Source: Sediminitomix flava (GTDB taxonomy: Bacteria > Bacteroidota > Bacteroidia > Cytophagales > Flammeovirgaceae). From it: 64,000 bases of DNA. This document shows, piece after piece, positions 37,336 to 47,257 of this stretch. The stretch lies in the NCBI RefSeq assembly GCF_003149185.1, contig NZ_QGDO01000003.1:640379-704378 (forward strand), written 5' to 3'. A program made the translations under genes and the position numbers. How positions within the stretch are numbered: the stretch's first letter is position 1; every line of letters starts with the position of its first letter. Under the pieces are notes generated by a model. That model was not told where the DNA came from and did not search any database. It saw nothing but the letters and a program-made list of their open reading frames with translations.

Positions 37336-40101
37336 ATGAACGAATATTCATATATAGCAAACGCACATGGCGCTTACATAGATGAACTCTATGAAGCTTA
37401 CCAAGCAGACCCAAGTTCAGTAGATCAGACTTGGAAGTATTTTTTTGAAGGTTTCAATTTTTCTCTTAAAAAATACGGAGAAGAAATCGTTGATGGAGCT
37501 GAAGTAACTACGGGTGGTGGTCTTAGTTTTGAGACACTACGTAAAGAAGTTGCCGTACGTCAGTTGATTAATGGTTACCGTTCAAGAGGACATTTGCAGT
37601 CTACTACAAACCCAGTACGAGATAGAAAAGATCGTAAAGCACGTTTAGAGTTGTCTGATTACGGACTAACGGAGGCTGATCTTGATACAGAGTTTACTGC
37701 AGGAGAGTATTTGGGACTTGGAAAAGCAAAGCTGAAAGATATTATTGCTGCCTTGAAGAAAATCTATGAAGGCACAATGGGTTTTGAATATATGGCTATT
37801 CGTGAGCCAGATGTTCTTGAATGGTTCCAGAAAAAAGTAGAGACAGAGCGTCTTAATTTCAACTTGAGTCCAGAAGAGAAGAAGAGAATTCTTACAAAAT
37901 TAAATGAAGCAGTTGTTTTTGAGAATTTCTTGCATACAAAATATGTAGGTCAAAAACGTTTCTCACTAGAAGGTGGTGAATCTACAATTCCTGCATTAGA
38001 TACAATCATTAATGAAGGTGCTAAGCATGGATTGGAAGAAGTAATCATCGGTATGGCTCACCGTGGTCGTCTGAACGTTCTGACAAACATCATGGGGAAA
38101 ACTTATGAAGAAGTTTTCAATGAGTTTGAAGGAAACGGTATTCCAGAGCAGACAATGGGAGATGGAGATGTGAAATACCACTTAGGTTTCAAATCTCAAG
38201 TTACAACTCCTACAGGTCAGAAAGTGAAGTTGAACTTGGCAGCCAACCCTTCTCACTTGGAAGCTGTAGACCCTGTTGTTATCGGACAGGTAAGAGCGAA
38301 AAGAGATACACTTTATGATCGTGATTCTAAAAAGATTCTTCCAATCTTGATACATGGTGATGCGGCAATCGCAGGACAAGGTGTTGTTTATGAAACAGTA
38401 CAAATGTCTAACCTAAAAGGTTACCAAGTAGGGGGGACAATTCACTTCGTAATTAATAATCAAGTAGGCTTTACAACAGACTTTGAAGATGCTCGTTCTT
38501 CAATTTATTGCACAGATGTTGCAAAACTTGTAGAGGCTCCAACAATTCACGTAAATGGTGATGACCCTGAAGCTGTAGCATTCGCTATGAAATTGGCGAT
38601 TGAATTCCGTCAGAAATATCAAAGAGATGTTTTTGTAGATATGGTATGCTACCGTCGTCACGGACACAACGAAAGTGATGAGCCTAAGTTTACACAGCCT
38701 AAACTTTATAATTCGATTTCTAAGCACGCGAACCCTCGTGAGCTTTATAATAAAGAACTTTTATCGAGAGGTGAAGTAGATGCACAGCTTGCAAAACAAA
38801 TGGATAAAGAGTTTAGAAAGCTCTTGAATGACCGTTTGAATGAAGTAAGACAAAATCCACTTCCATATAAACCTCAGCCACTAGAAGTTCAATGGAAACA
38901 ACTAAGATTTGCTACAGATGAAGATTTCTTAGAGTCTCCAGATACAAGTATTTCAGAAGATACAATTAGCTTAGTAGGTCATGCTTTGACTACTATCCCA
39001 GAAAACTTCAAACCATTGAAGCAAATTGAAAAGCTTCTGAAAGACCGTAAAAAGTCATTCTTTGAAGAAAAGAAATTTAACTGGGCAGCTGCTGAACTTT
39101 TAGCGTATGGTTCACTTCTTTTAGATCAGAAGAAAGTAAGAATCAGTGGTCAAGATGTGCAACGTGGTACGTTCTCTCACCGTCATGCAGTATTGAATGA
39201 TGCAGAGACAAATGAAAAGCACTACAGCTTGTCACACATCAGTAAGCTTCAAGGTGAATTTACAATTCACAATTCATTGCTTTCAGAGTACGGTGTATTA
39301 GGTTTTGAGTATGGCTATGCTAGTGCAAATCCTAATATCTTGAACGTTTGGGAAGCTCAGTTTGGTGATTTTGCCAATGGCGCTCAAACAATGATTGACC
39401 AATTCATTACTTCAGCTGAATCAAAATGGAGTACAATGAATGGTTTGGTGATGTTACTTCCTCATGGTTATGAAGGTCAAGGTCCTGAACACTCAAATGC
39501 TAGACCTGAGCGTTTCTTGCAATTGGCTGCAGAGAATAATGTAGTGATTGCTAACTGTACAACACCTGCTAACTTCTTCCACATCCTTAGACGTCAGTTG
39601 ACTTGGGATTTCAGAAAGCCATTGATCGTAATGACTCCTAAATCCCTTTTGAGACACCCTAAAGTTGTTTCATCAATTGAAGATTTCACGGATAACAAAT
39701 TCCAAGAAGTTTATGATGATTCTTATGTGGCAAGAAGCAAGTCTAAAGTAAAGAGAGTATTGCTATGTAGCGGTAAGATTTACTATGACTTACTTGAAAA
39801 GCAACAACAAGATAAACGCAAAGATGTAGCGATTGTAAGAATCGAGCAATTACATCCGTTCCCAGAAGTGAAATTGGATAAAATTATAGATGCTTATAAG
39901 AATATGGAAGAGTTGTATTGGGTACAGGAAGAGCCTGTAAACATGGGAGCTTGGACATACATCTATAGAGCGTACATGAATATGGACCGTCGTCGTCAGA
40001 TGCAAATTAAGGCACGTAAACCAAGTGCTTCTCCTGCTACAGGATTTGCGAAAATGCACGCGAAGGAACAAGAAAATATTGTAAATGCTTCTTTTGAATA
40101 G
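37336..40101 (+). CDS. sucA: 2-oxoglutarate dehydrogenase E1 component
   Basis: 921 residues, the usual E1o size. Thiamine-diphosphate enzyme decarboxylating 2-oxoglutarate and reductively acylating the E2 lipoyl group in the TCA cycle. The N-terminal E2-binding helix (YSYIANAHGAYIDELYEAY) is present. Core motifs: GMAHRGRLNVL, GDVKYHLGF, HGDAAIAGQGVVYE, VINNQVGFTT, YRRHGHNESDEPKFTQP, and in the second half LLPHGYEGQGPEHSNARPERFL. It heads a cluster with E2 (40693) and E3 (42302), separated from E2 by an acetyltransferase gene. A 13-bp inverted repeat lies just past its stop. Confidence 0.97.
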   Translation: MNEYSYIANAHGAYIDELYEAYQADPSSVDQTWKYFFEGFNFSLKKYGEEIVDGAEVTTGGGLSFETLRKEVAVRQLINGYRSRGHLQSTTNPVRDRKDRKARLELSDYGLTEADLDTEFTAGEYLGLGKAKLKDIIAALKKIYEGTMGFEYMAIREPDVLEWFQKKVETERLNFNLSPEEKKRILTKLNEAVVFENFLHTKYVGQKRFSLEGGESTIPALDTIINEGAKHGLEEVIIGMAHRGRLNVLTNIMGKTYEEVFNEFEGNGIPEQTMGDGDVKYHLGFKSQVTTPTGQKVKLNLAANPSHLEAVDPVVIGQVRAKRDTLYDRDSKKILPILIHGDAAIAGQGVVYETVQMSNLKGYQVGGTIHFVINNQVGFTTDFEDARSSIYCTDVAKLVEAPTIHVNGDDPEAVAFAMKLAIEFRQKYQRDVFVDMVCYRRHGHNESDEPKFTQPKLYNSISKHANPRELYNKELLSRGEVDAQLAKQMDKEFRKLLNDRLNEVRQNPLPYKPQPLEVQWKQLRFATDEDFLESPDTSISEDTISLVGHALTTIPENFKPLKQIEKLLKDRKKSFFEEKKFNWAAAELLAYGSLLLDQKKVRISGQDVQRGTFSHRHAVLNDAETNEKHYSLSHISKLQGEFTIHNSLLSEYGVLGFEYGYASANPNILNVWEAQFGDFANGAQTMIDQFITSAESKWSTMNGLVMLLPHGYEGQGPEHSNARPERFLQLAAENNVVIANCTTPANFFHILRRQLTWDFRKPLIVMTPKSLLRHPKVVSSIEDFTDNKFQEVYDDSYVARSKSKVKRVLLCSGKIYYDLLEKQQQDKRKDVAIVRIEQLHPFPEVKLDKIIDAYKNMEELYWVQEEPVNMGAWTYIYRAYMNMDRRRQMQIKARKPSASPATGFAKMHAKEQENIVNASFE

Positions 40102-40122
40102 GAGAAGCTTTCAAATACCTTA

Positions 40123-40173
40123 GAAATCCTTCTATCCTGACTTGATTTTTTATCATTAAAATAGAAGGATTTC
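40123..40173. repeat. Inverted repeat after sucA
   Basis: GAAATCCTTCTAT (40123-40135) pairs perfectly with 40161-40173 across a 25-nt loop. The 3' arm is followed by A-rich, not T-rich, sequence, so it is not a standard terminator. It could stabilise the sucA mRNA end or attenuate readthrough into the next gene. Confidence 0.6.
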
Positions 40174-40223
40174 AAAAAGGCTTGATAGCTTTGTGTGAGT
40201 TTATACCTAAAAGAAGAGACGAT

Positions 40224-40655
40224 ATGATTATTAAAGAAATTAAGCACGGGTCAGAGGATTACAAAAGAACAGTGGAATTAAGAGATGCCGTTCTCAGAAA
40301 GCCATTAAATCTTGAATTCTCTGCTGAAGAGTTGGATAATGAATTCGACAGTTTTCATTTAGCAGCTTTAAATGATCATGATGAGGTAGTTGGTTGCTTG
40401 GTTTTACAGCCATTAGAAAATCAACAAATCAAAATGAGGCAAGTAGCCATCCGTGAAGATTTTCAAGGGAAAGGATTAGGTAAAGTTTTAGTCAACTTTT
40501 CGGAAGTTTTCTCATACGAGCAAGACTTTAATGAAATGATTGTGCATTCTCGTGATGTAGCAATGGGTTTCTACGAGAAGTTAGGTTACACAAAGGTAGG
40601 AGAGCCTTTCGAAGAAGTTGGAATTAAACACTTCCGACTCGAAAAGAAATTATAA
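40224..40655 (+). CDS. GNAT-family N-acetyltransferase
   Basis: 143 residues from ATG 40224; an in-frame TTG at 40182 lies inside the spacer after the inverted repeat and adds nothing GNAT-like. The acetyl-CoA loop is readable as RQVAIREDFQGKGLGKVLV (Q/R-x-x-G-x-G/A type), followed by the helix and the strand FYEKLGYTKVGEPFEE typical of GNAT proteins. The substrate cannot be told from sequence. It resembles ElaA-like members. Its place between sucA and sucB, with 37 bp to sucB, suggests co-transcription with the dehydrogenase genes. Confidence 0.85.
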   Translation: MIIKEIKHGSEDYKRTVELRDAVLRKPLNLEFSAEELDNEFDSFHLAALNDHDEVVGCLVLQPLENQQIKMRQVAIREDFQGKGLGKVLVNFSEVFSYEQDFNEMIVHSRDVAMGFYEKLGYTKVGEPFEEVGIKHFRLEKKL

Positions 40656-40692
40656 ATAAGAAATTTTTACAGCGTCAATAAACAAAAGCATT

Positions 40693-42246
40693 ATGAGTTT
40701 TGAAATGAAAGTCCCTGCGGTAGGCGAGTCGATTACCGAGGTGACCATCGCAAGCTGGATGAAAAGCGAAGGGGATTTTGTAGAACAAGATGAAATAATC
40801 TGTGAGCTAGAGTCTGATAAGGCTACTTTTGAATTAGCGGCAGAAACATCAGGTAAATTATCTATTGTTGCACAAGAAGGTGATACACTGCCTATTGGCG
40901 CTGTGATTTGTAAGATAGAAGCAAGTGTAGGAGAGCCAGTAGCTGAAGCAGTAGGAGCAGATGCATCTGTAGTAGAAGATGCTGCACCAGTAGCTGCTGC
41001 ACCAGCGGAAGGACCAAAAGCAACTGGCGAAGTTGTGGAAATGAATGTGCCAACTGTAGGAGAGTCAATTACTGAAGTTACGATTGCAACTTGGTCAAAA
41101 GAAGATGGAGAGTTTGTGGAAGCAGACGAACTTCTTTGTGAAATAGAATCAGATAAGGCAACATTTGAGCTAATGTCTGAGCACAGTGGTATTGTCAGAA
41201 TTGTAGCACAAGAAGGTGATACGGTTGAAGTAGGGCAATTAATCTGTAAAATTGAGGTGATGGAAGGGGGAGCACCTGCAGCTCCTCAAGCAGAAGCTCA
41301 AGCATCAGCAGCTCCAACATCAGTAAATGGTGATGCAAATTATGCAACAGGTCATGCTTCTCCAGCAGCTAAGAAAATCTTGGATGAGAAAGGCATCGAT
41401 GCTAGTCAAGTTCAAGGTAGTGGCGTAAATGGTAGAATTACGAAAGAAGATGCTCTTAAGGCTGAAAAACAAGCTCCAGCACCTGCACCAGCTAAAACGG
41501 CTGCTAAATCTGAAGCTCCTGCCCCAGTAGCAGCTCCTTCTGGAGATCGTGAAGTTTCACGTGAAAAAATGTCTTCGATGCGTCGTACAATTGCTAAGCG
41601 TTTAGTTTCTGTAAAGAACGAAACGGCAATGCTTACGACTTTCAACGAAGTTGACATGAAGCCAATCATGGACATCCGTAAGAAGTACAAGGATATGTTC
41701 AAAGAGAAATATGAGGTTGGTTTAGGATTCATGTCTTTCTTTACAAAAGCAGTTACAGTAGCACTTCAAGAGTGGCCAGCTGTAAATGCTCAGATTGATG
41801 GTAATGAAATTTTATACAGTAACTTCTGTGATGTTTCTATTGCCGTTTCTACACCAAAAGGTTTGGTAGTACCAGTGATCAGAAATGCTGAAAAACTATC
41901 TTTCAACGGTGTGGAATCTGAAATCATTAGACTTGCTAAAAGAGCAAGAGATGGTAAGTTGTCTATCGATGAGATGATGGGAGGTACATTCACAATTACG
42001 AATGGTGGTGTATTTGGATCTATGCTTTCTACTCCAATTATCAATGCTCCGCAATCTGCAATTTTAGGAATGCATAACATCGTAGAAAGACCAGTAGCGA
42101 TCAATGGTCAAGTAGAAATTCGCCCAATTATGTATGTGGCACTTTCTTACGATCACCGTATCATTGACGGTCGAGAATCTGTAAGTTTCTTGAAACGTGT
42201 AAAAGAGTTGTTGGAAGATCCAACTCGTCTATTACTAGGTGTCTAA
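40693..42246 (+). CDS. sucB: 2-oxoglutarate dehydrogenase E2 (dihydrolipoyl succinyltransferase) with two lipoyl domains
   Basis: 517 residues. Transfers the succinyl group from lipoyl to CoA. Two lipoyl domains come first, each with the ESDKATFEL loop: lipoylated Lys43 and Lys155 expected. Ala/Pro-rich linkers follow, then the E3-binding domain ([19 protein letters not shown] ... GRITKEDAL, ~215-255), then the trimeric catalytic domain ending with [16 protein letters not shown], which contains the catalytic His and Asp. E. coli SucB has a single lipoyl domain, so the duplicated arm is a difference. [16 protein letters not shown] at the N-terminus is typical of E2o rather than E2p. Confidence 0.95.
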   Translation: MSFEMKVPAVGESITEVTIASWMKSEGDFVEQDEIICELESDKATFELAAETSGKLSIVAQEGDTLPIGAVICKIEASVGEPVAEAVGADASVVEDAAPVAAAPAEGPKATGEVVEMNVPTVGESITEVTIATWSKEDGEFVEADELLCEIESDKATFELMSEHSGIVRIVAQEGDTVEVGQLICKIEVMEGGAPAAPQAEAQASAAPTSVNGDANYATGHASPAAKKILDEKGIDASQVQGSGVNGRITKEDALKAEKQAPAPAPAKTAAKSEAPAPVAAPSGDREVSREKMSSMRRTIAKRLVSVKNETAMLTTFNEVDMKPIMDIRKKYKDMFKEKYEVGLGFMSFFTKAVTVALQEWPAVNAQIDGNEILYSNFCDVSIAVSTPKGLVVPVIRNAEKLSFNGVESEIIRLAKRARDGKLSIDEMMGGTFTITNGGVFGSMLSTPIINAPQSAILGMHNIVERPVAINGQVEIRPIMYVALSYDHRIIDGRESVSFLKRVKELLEDPTRLLLGV

Positions 42247-42301
42247 TTTTTTAGCATCTAAAATCAAGAAATTATTTTTTTACCATTAAATCTATAACTA
42301 A

Positions 42302-43705
42302 ATGAATTACGACGTTACAGTCATTGGTTCGGGACCTGGTGGATATGTTGCAGCTATTCGTTTTGCACAACTAGGGTTTAAAACTGCATTGATTGAAAAA
42401 TATAATGCACTCGGAGGTACATGTCTAAATGTAGGCTGTATTCCTTCAAAAGCATTGCTTGATTCTTCAGAGCATTATCATCAAGCACTTCACAAATTTG
42501 AAAAGCACGGAATCAAAGTTGAAGGTTTAGGCATTGATTTCGGTCGTATGATCGAGAGAAAACGTGAAGTTGTGAAGCAGATGAACAAAGGAGTTGAGTT
42601 CTTGATGAAAAAGAACAAAATCGATGTTCACTACGGATTCGGTTCATTTGTCGATAAAAATACAGTGAAAGTTTCTAAAGAAGATGGTTCTGAAGAAACT
42701 TTTACTTCTGAGAATATTGTGATTGCAACTGGTTCTAAACCAATCATTATTCCAGGAGTTGAGTATGATAAAAAGCGCGTAATTACATCAACTGAAGCTC
42801 TTGAATTAGACGAAATTCCAAAGAAACTAGTAATTATTGGTGGAGGAGTTATCGGCCTTGAGCTTGGTTCAGTATATGCTAGATTGGGTACTGAAGTATC
42901 AGTAGTAGAATTTACTGATAGCCTAATCCCAGGCATGGATAAGTCTTTGGGTAAAGAGCTACAAAGAGTATTGAAGAAAGAAGGATTTAAATTTAACTTC
43001 AATACAAAAGTAACTTCTGCCAAAACAGAAGACGATGTAGTTAAGATTACTGCAGAAGATATGAAAAAAGGCAAATCTTTAGAGATTGAGGCTGATTACT
43101 GTCTAGTATCTGTAGGTCGTCGTCCTTATACGGATAAACTTGGTCTTGAAAATGCAGGTGTGAAACTTGATGATAGAGGTCGAGTAGAAGTGAATGCAAA
43201 TCTTCAAACTAATGTAGAGAATATCTATGCTATTGGTGATGTAGTCAAAGGTGCGATGCTTGCTCACAAAGCGGAGGAAGAAGGTATGTTTGTTGCAGAG
43301 CTATTAGCAGGTCAGAAGCCTCACATTAACTACAAATTGATTCCAGGTGTTGTTTACACTTGGCCAGAAGTAGCAGGTGTAGGTTATACTGAAGAAGAAC
43401 TGAAAGCCGAAGGAAGAAAGTACAAAACTGGTTCATTCTCTTTTAGAGCTTCAGGTAGAGCTGTAGCAAGTATGGATGTAGATGGTTTTGTAAAAGTAAT
43501 TGCAGATGAAGCCACTGACGAAATTTTAGGAATGCACATGATTGGCCCACGTGTTGCAGACTTGATTTCTGAAGGTGTAGTCGCGATGGAATACAGAGCG
43601 TCTGCAGAAGATGTTTCTCGTATGTCACATGCTCACCCTACATTTACGGAAGCAATTAAAGAAGCTTGTTTGGCTGCTACAGAAGACAGAGCACTTCATG
43701 CTTAA
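42302..43705 (+). CDS. lpdA: Dihydrolipoyl dehydrogenase (E3)
   Basis: 467 residues, standard length. FAD-dependent disulfide reductase reoxidising the dihydrolipoyl groups with NAD+. FAD-binding GSGPGGYVAAIRFAQLG at residues ~8-24, redox-active GGTCLNVGCIPSK with Cys41 and Cys46, NAD-binding IGGGVIGLELGSVYARLG, and C-terminal HAHPTFTEAIKEA with the His-Glu active-site pair from the partner subunit. It lies 55 bp after sucB, completing an E1-(GNAT)-E2-E3 set. It may also serve pyruvate and glycine-cleavage complexes. Confidence 0.97.
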   Translation: MNYDVTVIGSGPGGYVAAIRFAQLGFKTALIEKYNALGGTCLNVGCIPSKALLDSSEHYHQALHKFEKHGIKVEGLGIDFGRMIERKREVVKQMNKGVEFLMKKNKIDVHYGFGSFVDKNTVKVSKEDGSEETFTSENIVIATGSKPIIIPGVEYDKKRVITSTEALELDEIPKKLVIIGGGVIGLELGSVYARLGTEVSVVEFTDSLIPGMDKSLGKELQRVLKKEGFKFNFNTKVTSAKTEDDVVKITAEDMKKGKSLEIEADYCLVSVGRRPYTDKLGLENAGVKLDDRGRVEVNANLQTNVENIYAIGDVVKGAMLAHKAEEEGMFVAELLAGQKPHINYKLIPGVVYTWPEVAGVGYTEEELKAEGRKYKTGSFSFRASGRAVASMDVDGFVKVIADEATDEILGMHMIGPRVADLISEGVVAMEYRASAEDVSRMSHAHPTFTEAIKEACLAATEDRALHA

Positions 43706-43733
43706 TGAGAATATGAATTTTTGAAAATTATAT

Positions 43734-43761
43734 AAGCTGTCTTTTTCCCAAAAGGCAGCTT
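43734..43761 (+). terminator. Terminator after lpdA
   Basis: A 12-bp stem (43734-43745 with 43750-43761, one G-U) with a TCCC loop. The following T-tract is weak (TATATTTAT). Confidence 0.7.
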
Positions 43762-43911
43762 TATATTTATTATAAATTGGATAAATTTAAATTAACCTAA
43801 CTTATATAACTTGCGTAATTCAAAGTAGAAATACCTTATTATATAAGTTGGTGAGATTGATTTATCCATAGGATTAATCAAAATCAACACAGACTATTAA
43901 ACCGTAACATT

Positions 43912-44565
43912 ATGAAATTTTTTATCGATACAGCTAATCTTGAGGAGATTAAGGAAGCACACGCATTAGGCGTATTGGATGGAGTTACTACTAACCCATC
44001 GCTAATGGCAAAAGAAGGGATTGTAGGTGCTGAAAATATCAAAGCTCATTACAAAGCAATTTGTGATATTGTGGAAGATAAAGTTAGTGCTGAAGTTTTA
44101 TCTACTTCTTATGAGGAGATGATTAAAGAAGGGGAGGAGTTAGCTGCAATCGATCCAAAGATTGTTGTGAAAATCCCAATGATCAAAGATGGTGTTAAGG
44201 CTATCAAATATTTCTCTGATAAAGGAATTCGTACTAACTGTACATTAGTTTTTTCTGTAGGTCAAGCTATTTTGGCTGCAAAAGCTGGAGCAACTTATGT
44301 TTCTCCATTTATTGGTCGTTTGGATGATATCTCATCTGATGGTCTGCAGTTGATTGAAGATATCGTTACTGTTTATGGTAACTTCGGATTCACAACAGAA
44401 GTTCTTGCGGCTTCAGTAAGACACGTCATGCATTTGGTTGATTGTGCTAGACTAGGAGCAGATGTTGCAACTTGTCCATTGAACGTGATCAATGGTTTGC
44501 TGAAACACCCACTTACTGATAGTGGACTTGAGAAATTCTTAGCTGACGCTCAAAAGTTATCATAA
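43912..44565 (+). CDS. Small transaldolase-family protein (TalC/FSA type)
   Basis: 217 residues, the short subfamily. Key segments: [62 protein letters not shown] containing the Schiff-base Lys, and [32 protein letters not shown]. It is either a transaldolase exchanging dihydroxyacetone units in the pentose phosphate pathway or a fructose-6-phosphate aldolase; sequence reading cannot separate these safely, though transaldolase is the common activity in such Bacteroidota genes. Monocistronic, with its own terminator. Confidence 0.92.
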   Translation: MKFFIDTANLEEIKEAHALGVLDGVTTNPSLMAKEGIVGAENIKAHYKAICDIVEDKVSAEVLSTSYEEMIKEGEELAAIDPKIVVKIPMIKDGVKAIKYFSDKGIRTNCTLVFSVGQAILAAKAGATYVSPFIGRLDDISSDGLQLIEDIVTVYGNFGFTTEVLAASVRHVMHLVDCARLGADVATCPLNVINGLLKHPLTDSGLEKFLADAQKLS

Positions 44566-44571
44566 AATAGG

Positions 44572-44604
44572 TTCCTCTCTCGATTTGGGAGAGGAATTTC
44601 TTTT
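44572..44604 (+). terminator. Terminator after the transaldolase gene
   Basis: A stem TTCCTCTC (44572-44579) with 44589-44596, extendable inward, followed by TTTCTTTT. Confidence 0.85.
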
Positions 44605-44644
44605 ACATTAAATTTAACTATATGCGAAAAGGAATAAATATTCA

Positions 44645-44678
44645 TAAAAAAAGGTTGTCTTAATTTTAAAGACAACCT
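44645..44678 (-). terminator. Terminator of the 177-residue membrane-anchored protein gene
   Basis: A 10-bp stem (44652-44661 with 44669-44678). Read on the minus strand it ends in a run of seven T. Confidence 0.88.
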
Positions 44679-44687
44679 CAAGAATGT

Positions 44688-45221
44688 TTAATAAATCTTT
44701 TTTACCTCTTTCTTTAACTCGGAGAGGGCTTGATCAATAATTTGAAATTCTGATTGAATGATAATTTCAAATACTTTTTTGCTCAGTTCATAAGCTGATT
44801 GATCAGATTTCAATTCTTTTCCTGCTTGATTGATAAGAGCAATAGTTTCTTCAGTTCCTTGCTTAATTAAAGCCCAAGAGCCTTCTTCTAAATATATTTG
44901 CTGACTACAATTATAATTGTATTCATTTCTAATCTCATTCACTAAAACAGCTTGGAAATCGCTCACAGTATCTGCACTACCATTTAACCTCATGATAAGA
45001 TTATTTGGAGTTATTCTTTCCAAATAAAGGGTCATTCTTTCATAAGCCTGTAAACGGAGTTCCGTAATTTGCTCTTTCGGAGAAGCATTTAACTTTTGAA
45101 GTTCACTAGCAACCTGCTTTTCCATCATTGTTTTTACAACTAGAAACATCCCATATACAGCCAAGGCTGCAGGTAGACTCATCTGCACAAAATCCAACAT
45201 TAACTCCATGGTCATTGTCAT
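44688..45221 (-). CDS. Membrane-anchored conserved protein of unknown function
   Basis: 177 residues. One N-terminal hydrophobic segment (about residues 9-29, LDFVQMSLPAALAVYGMFLVV) probably anchors it in the inner membrane. The remainder is helical and cytoplasmic, with a readable block LRLQAYERMTLYLERITPNNLIMRL and EIRNEYNYNCSQQIYL. I recall a small Bacteroidota family with this LQAYERL...LERI pattern (possibly DUF7935), unverified. No catalytic motif is seen. It is a single-gene unit with a clear terminator. An ATG two codons later (45215) is equally possible as start. Confidence 0.7.
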   Translation of the reverse strand: MTMTMELMLDFVQMSLPAALAVYGMFLVVKTMMEKQVASELQKLNASPKEQITELRLQAYERMTLYLERITPNNLIMRLNGSADTVSDFQAVLVNEIRNEYNYNCSQQIYLEEGSWALIKQGTEETIALINQAGKELKSDQSAYELSKKVFEIIIQSEFQIIDQALSELKKEVKKIY

Positions 45222-45382
45222 TTAGAATATTACAAAAAATTCAAGTCCGAATATAATGAATCAAAAAGTAAATATGTCTATGCAGAACTAAAGAATTATC
45301 ACTTCTATTTCATTTATGAAAAATAAATAATTGAGTTAAATAGAAAAAAGTTAGTATAGGAAGTCTTTGTTTATAGAAATAA

Positions 45383-45414
45383 AAAATGCTCATACCTTTC
45401 AGCATGAGCATTTT
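45383..45414 (-). terminator. Terminator of the hybrid histidine kinase gene
   Basis: An 11-bp stem (45383-45393 with 45404-45414, AAAATGCTCAT and complement). The minus strand runs on into T-rich sequence. Confidence 0.88.
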
Positions 45415-45432
45415 CATTAACTATGTATTTTA

Positions 45433-47097
45433 TTAAACGATAGTGCCTACTTCGTTTAAGATCTCAATCTTATTTCTTATTAAGCCCTTGAGTTGAATGA
45501 GTTGTTCTTTTACTTCATTTTGAAGTTGAATTAAGTCAGTTTTATTTAATTCATCTCTATCAACTTGATTTAGTTTATTGATAATTAGCTTTTGATTTAA
45601 AGTCTCTAAAGTGCTTTTCATGCTATGTCTAATGAATGAAATCACATCTAGATCTTTATTTGTGATAGCAGTCAATAAATCATTTTCATAACCATCAAAT
45701 TCTTTCAGCATCAAACTTAATAAAACTCTGTAATCCTCTTTATTATCAATAAATAAGACATCTAATGTTGAAAAAATGTCAACATCATTCTGTTTTGGAG
45801 TTTCTACTTTTGTTGCTTGTTTCTTTTTATCTTCGTTATGAAGAATGAAAATATCTTTAAGCTTATCAGGATCGATTGGTTTAGGTAGATAGCCATTCAT
45901 TCCCGCTTCTTCATATTTGTTTTTACTATGCTCATAGGTGTTGGCCGTAACCGCATAGATTGGGACATTCTTTGCGAATTCAGAATCTAACATTCTGATA
46001 TCTTTTGAAACTTCATAGCCGTCTTTACCAGGCATTCTAATATCCATCAGAATGACATCGTATATATTACTTTCCAGAAGTTTCATGCATTCTTCTCCTT
46101 CAGATGCAATATCAAGCTTAATTCCCCAGTTGGAGCAGAAGCCTTTCATCAAAAATTGATTTGGTCCAATATCTTCAACATATAGAACACTCAAATCTTT
46201 AAACTCTTCAGAGGATTGATTTTCACTTTCATCGGAAACAATTTCTTCTTTTTCTTCTTCCAGGTCATAAGGAAGTTTTATGATGAATGTTGTCCCTTCT
46301 GCTTCTTTACTTTTTAAGTCTAGAGTTCCGTTATGGAATTCAACTAGATTTTTCGTGATACTAAGTCCTAATCCTGTACCTCCAAATTTTCTGAAAGTAG
46401 ATTTTTCAGCCTGTCGGAAAGGTTCAAATATTTGCCCTTGCATATCTTGTGGAATTCCGATACCAGAGTCTTTAATCTCAAACTCTAGAATAATTGTATT
46501 CTCTTTTCTTTCCACAAGTTTCACCATAATACAAACTTCACCTTGTTCAGTGAATTTGATGGCGTTACTGACGATATTATTTAGGATTTGTGAAAGTCTA
46601 GTTTCATCACCTTTAATATTTTGAGGGATATTAGAATCAATGAAAGTGAAGAATCTGATTTGTTTATCTTTAGCTTTTGGCTCAAATAGTTTTTGAGTTT
46701 GTTCGATGAGCTGATAAATATTAAAGCTTTTTGATTCTAGTTGTAGCATCCCTGCTTCTAACTTCGATAAATCTAAGGTGTCGTTTATAAGACTTAATAA
46801 TTTATTGGAAGAATAAACCAATGTATCAATGAGTTCTTTCTGATCGTCTCTTGGAGATTTACTTTCAAGTAAATGCGCCATTCCAATAATGGCATTTAAA
46901 GGAGTTCTCAATTCATGAGTGATCACAGATATATACCTATTTTTCTCAACGACTGTACTTTTAACTTCTTGTTCCAGTTCTGAGATTTTCATTTGAAGGG
47001 ATTGACCTGAGTTATTATTCTTTTTCAATAACTCATTTTCAGTTTTCAATTCCTCAATTTCTTCGATTAGAGTATTAATATCTTGTGCGTACTTCAT
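45433..47097 (-). CDS. Cytoplasmic hybrid histidine kinase (HisKA-HATPase-REC-Hpt-like)
   Basis: 554 residues with no signal peptide, membrane segment or recognisable sensor domain. An N-terminal coiled coil (~1-55) leads straight into HisKA (VITHELRTPLNAIIG, phospho-His), then HATPase_c (NNIVSNAIKFTEQG, DSGIGIPQDMQ, GGTGLGLSITKNLV). A receiver domain follows (VLYVEDIGPNQFL, VILMDIRMPGKDGYE with the phospho-acceptor Asp, and AVTANTYEHSKNKYEEAG). The C-terminal ~100 residues have SFIRHSMKSTLETL, similar to the HPt phospho-His helix. A complete internal His-Asp-His relay is possible. Input must come from a partner protein or the coiled coil. No response regulator gene is adjacent. Monocistronic. 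Confidence 0.9.
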   Translation of the reverse strand: MKYAQDINTLIEEIEELKTENELLKKNNNSGQSLQMKISELEQEVKSTVVEKNRYISVITHELRTPLNAIIGMAHLLESKSPRDDQKELIDTLVYSSNKLLSLINDTLDLSKLEAGMLQLESKSFNIYQLIEQTQKLFEPKAKDKQIRFFTFIDSNIPQNIKGDETRLSQILNNIVSNAIKFTEQGEVCIMVKLVERKENTIILEFEIKDSGIGIPQDMQGQIFEPFRQAEKSTFRKFGGTGLGLSITKNLVEFHNGTLDLKSKEAEGTTFIIKLPYDLEEEKEEIVSDESENQSSEEFKDLSVLYVEDIGPNQFLMKGFCSNWGIKLDIASEGEECMKLLESNIYDVILMDIRMPGKDGYEVSKDIRMLDSEFAKNVPIYAVTANTYEHSKNKYEEAGMNGYLPKPIDPDKLKDIFILHNEDKKKQATKVETPKQNDVDIFSTLDVLFIDNKEDYRVLLSLMLKEFDGYENDLLTAITNKDLDVISFIRHSMKSTLETLNQKLIINKLNQVDRDELNKTDLIQLQNEVKEQLIQLKGLIRNKIEILNEVGTIV

Positions 47098-47257
47098 TTG
47101 TTATGAGCTGGCGTTTAATTGATATTACTAATCTATGATCATTACCAATTTTTCATTTGGTTAAGGTAATGAGGAACTTACGGATGAAAGGATTTTGGTT
47201 TTGATCTGTTTTGAGTTAGAAGAAAAATGAATTTTACAGTGTAATTTTTATTGCTCT

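Noticed and set aside
40123-40173. Rho-independent terminator after sucA
   Set aside because: The stem is good but has a 25-nt loop and is followed by A-rich, not T-rich, sequence; kept only as an inverted repeat.
42631-43074. 147-residue minus-strand open frame
   Set aside because: Antisense shadow inside the dihydrolipoyl dehydrogenase gene.
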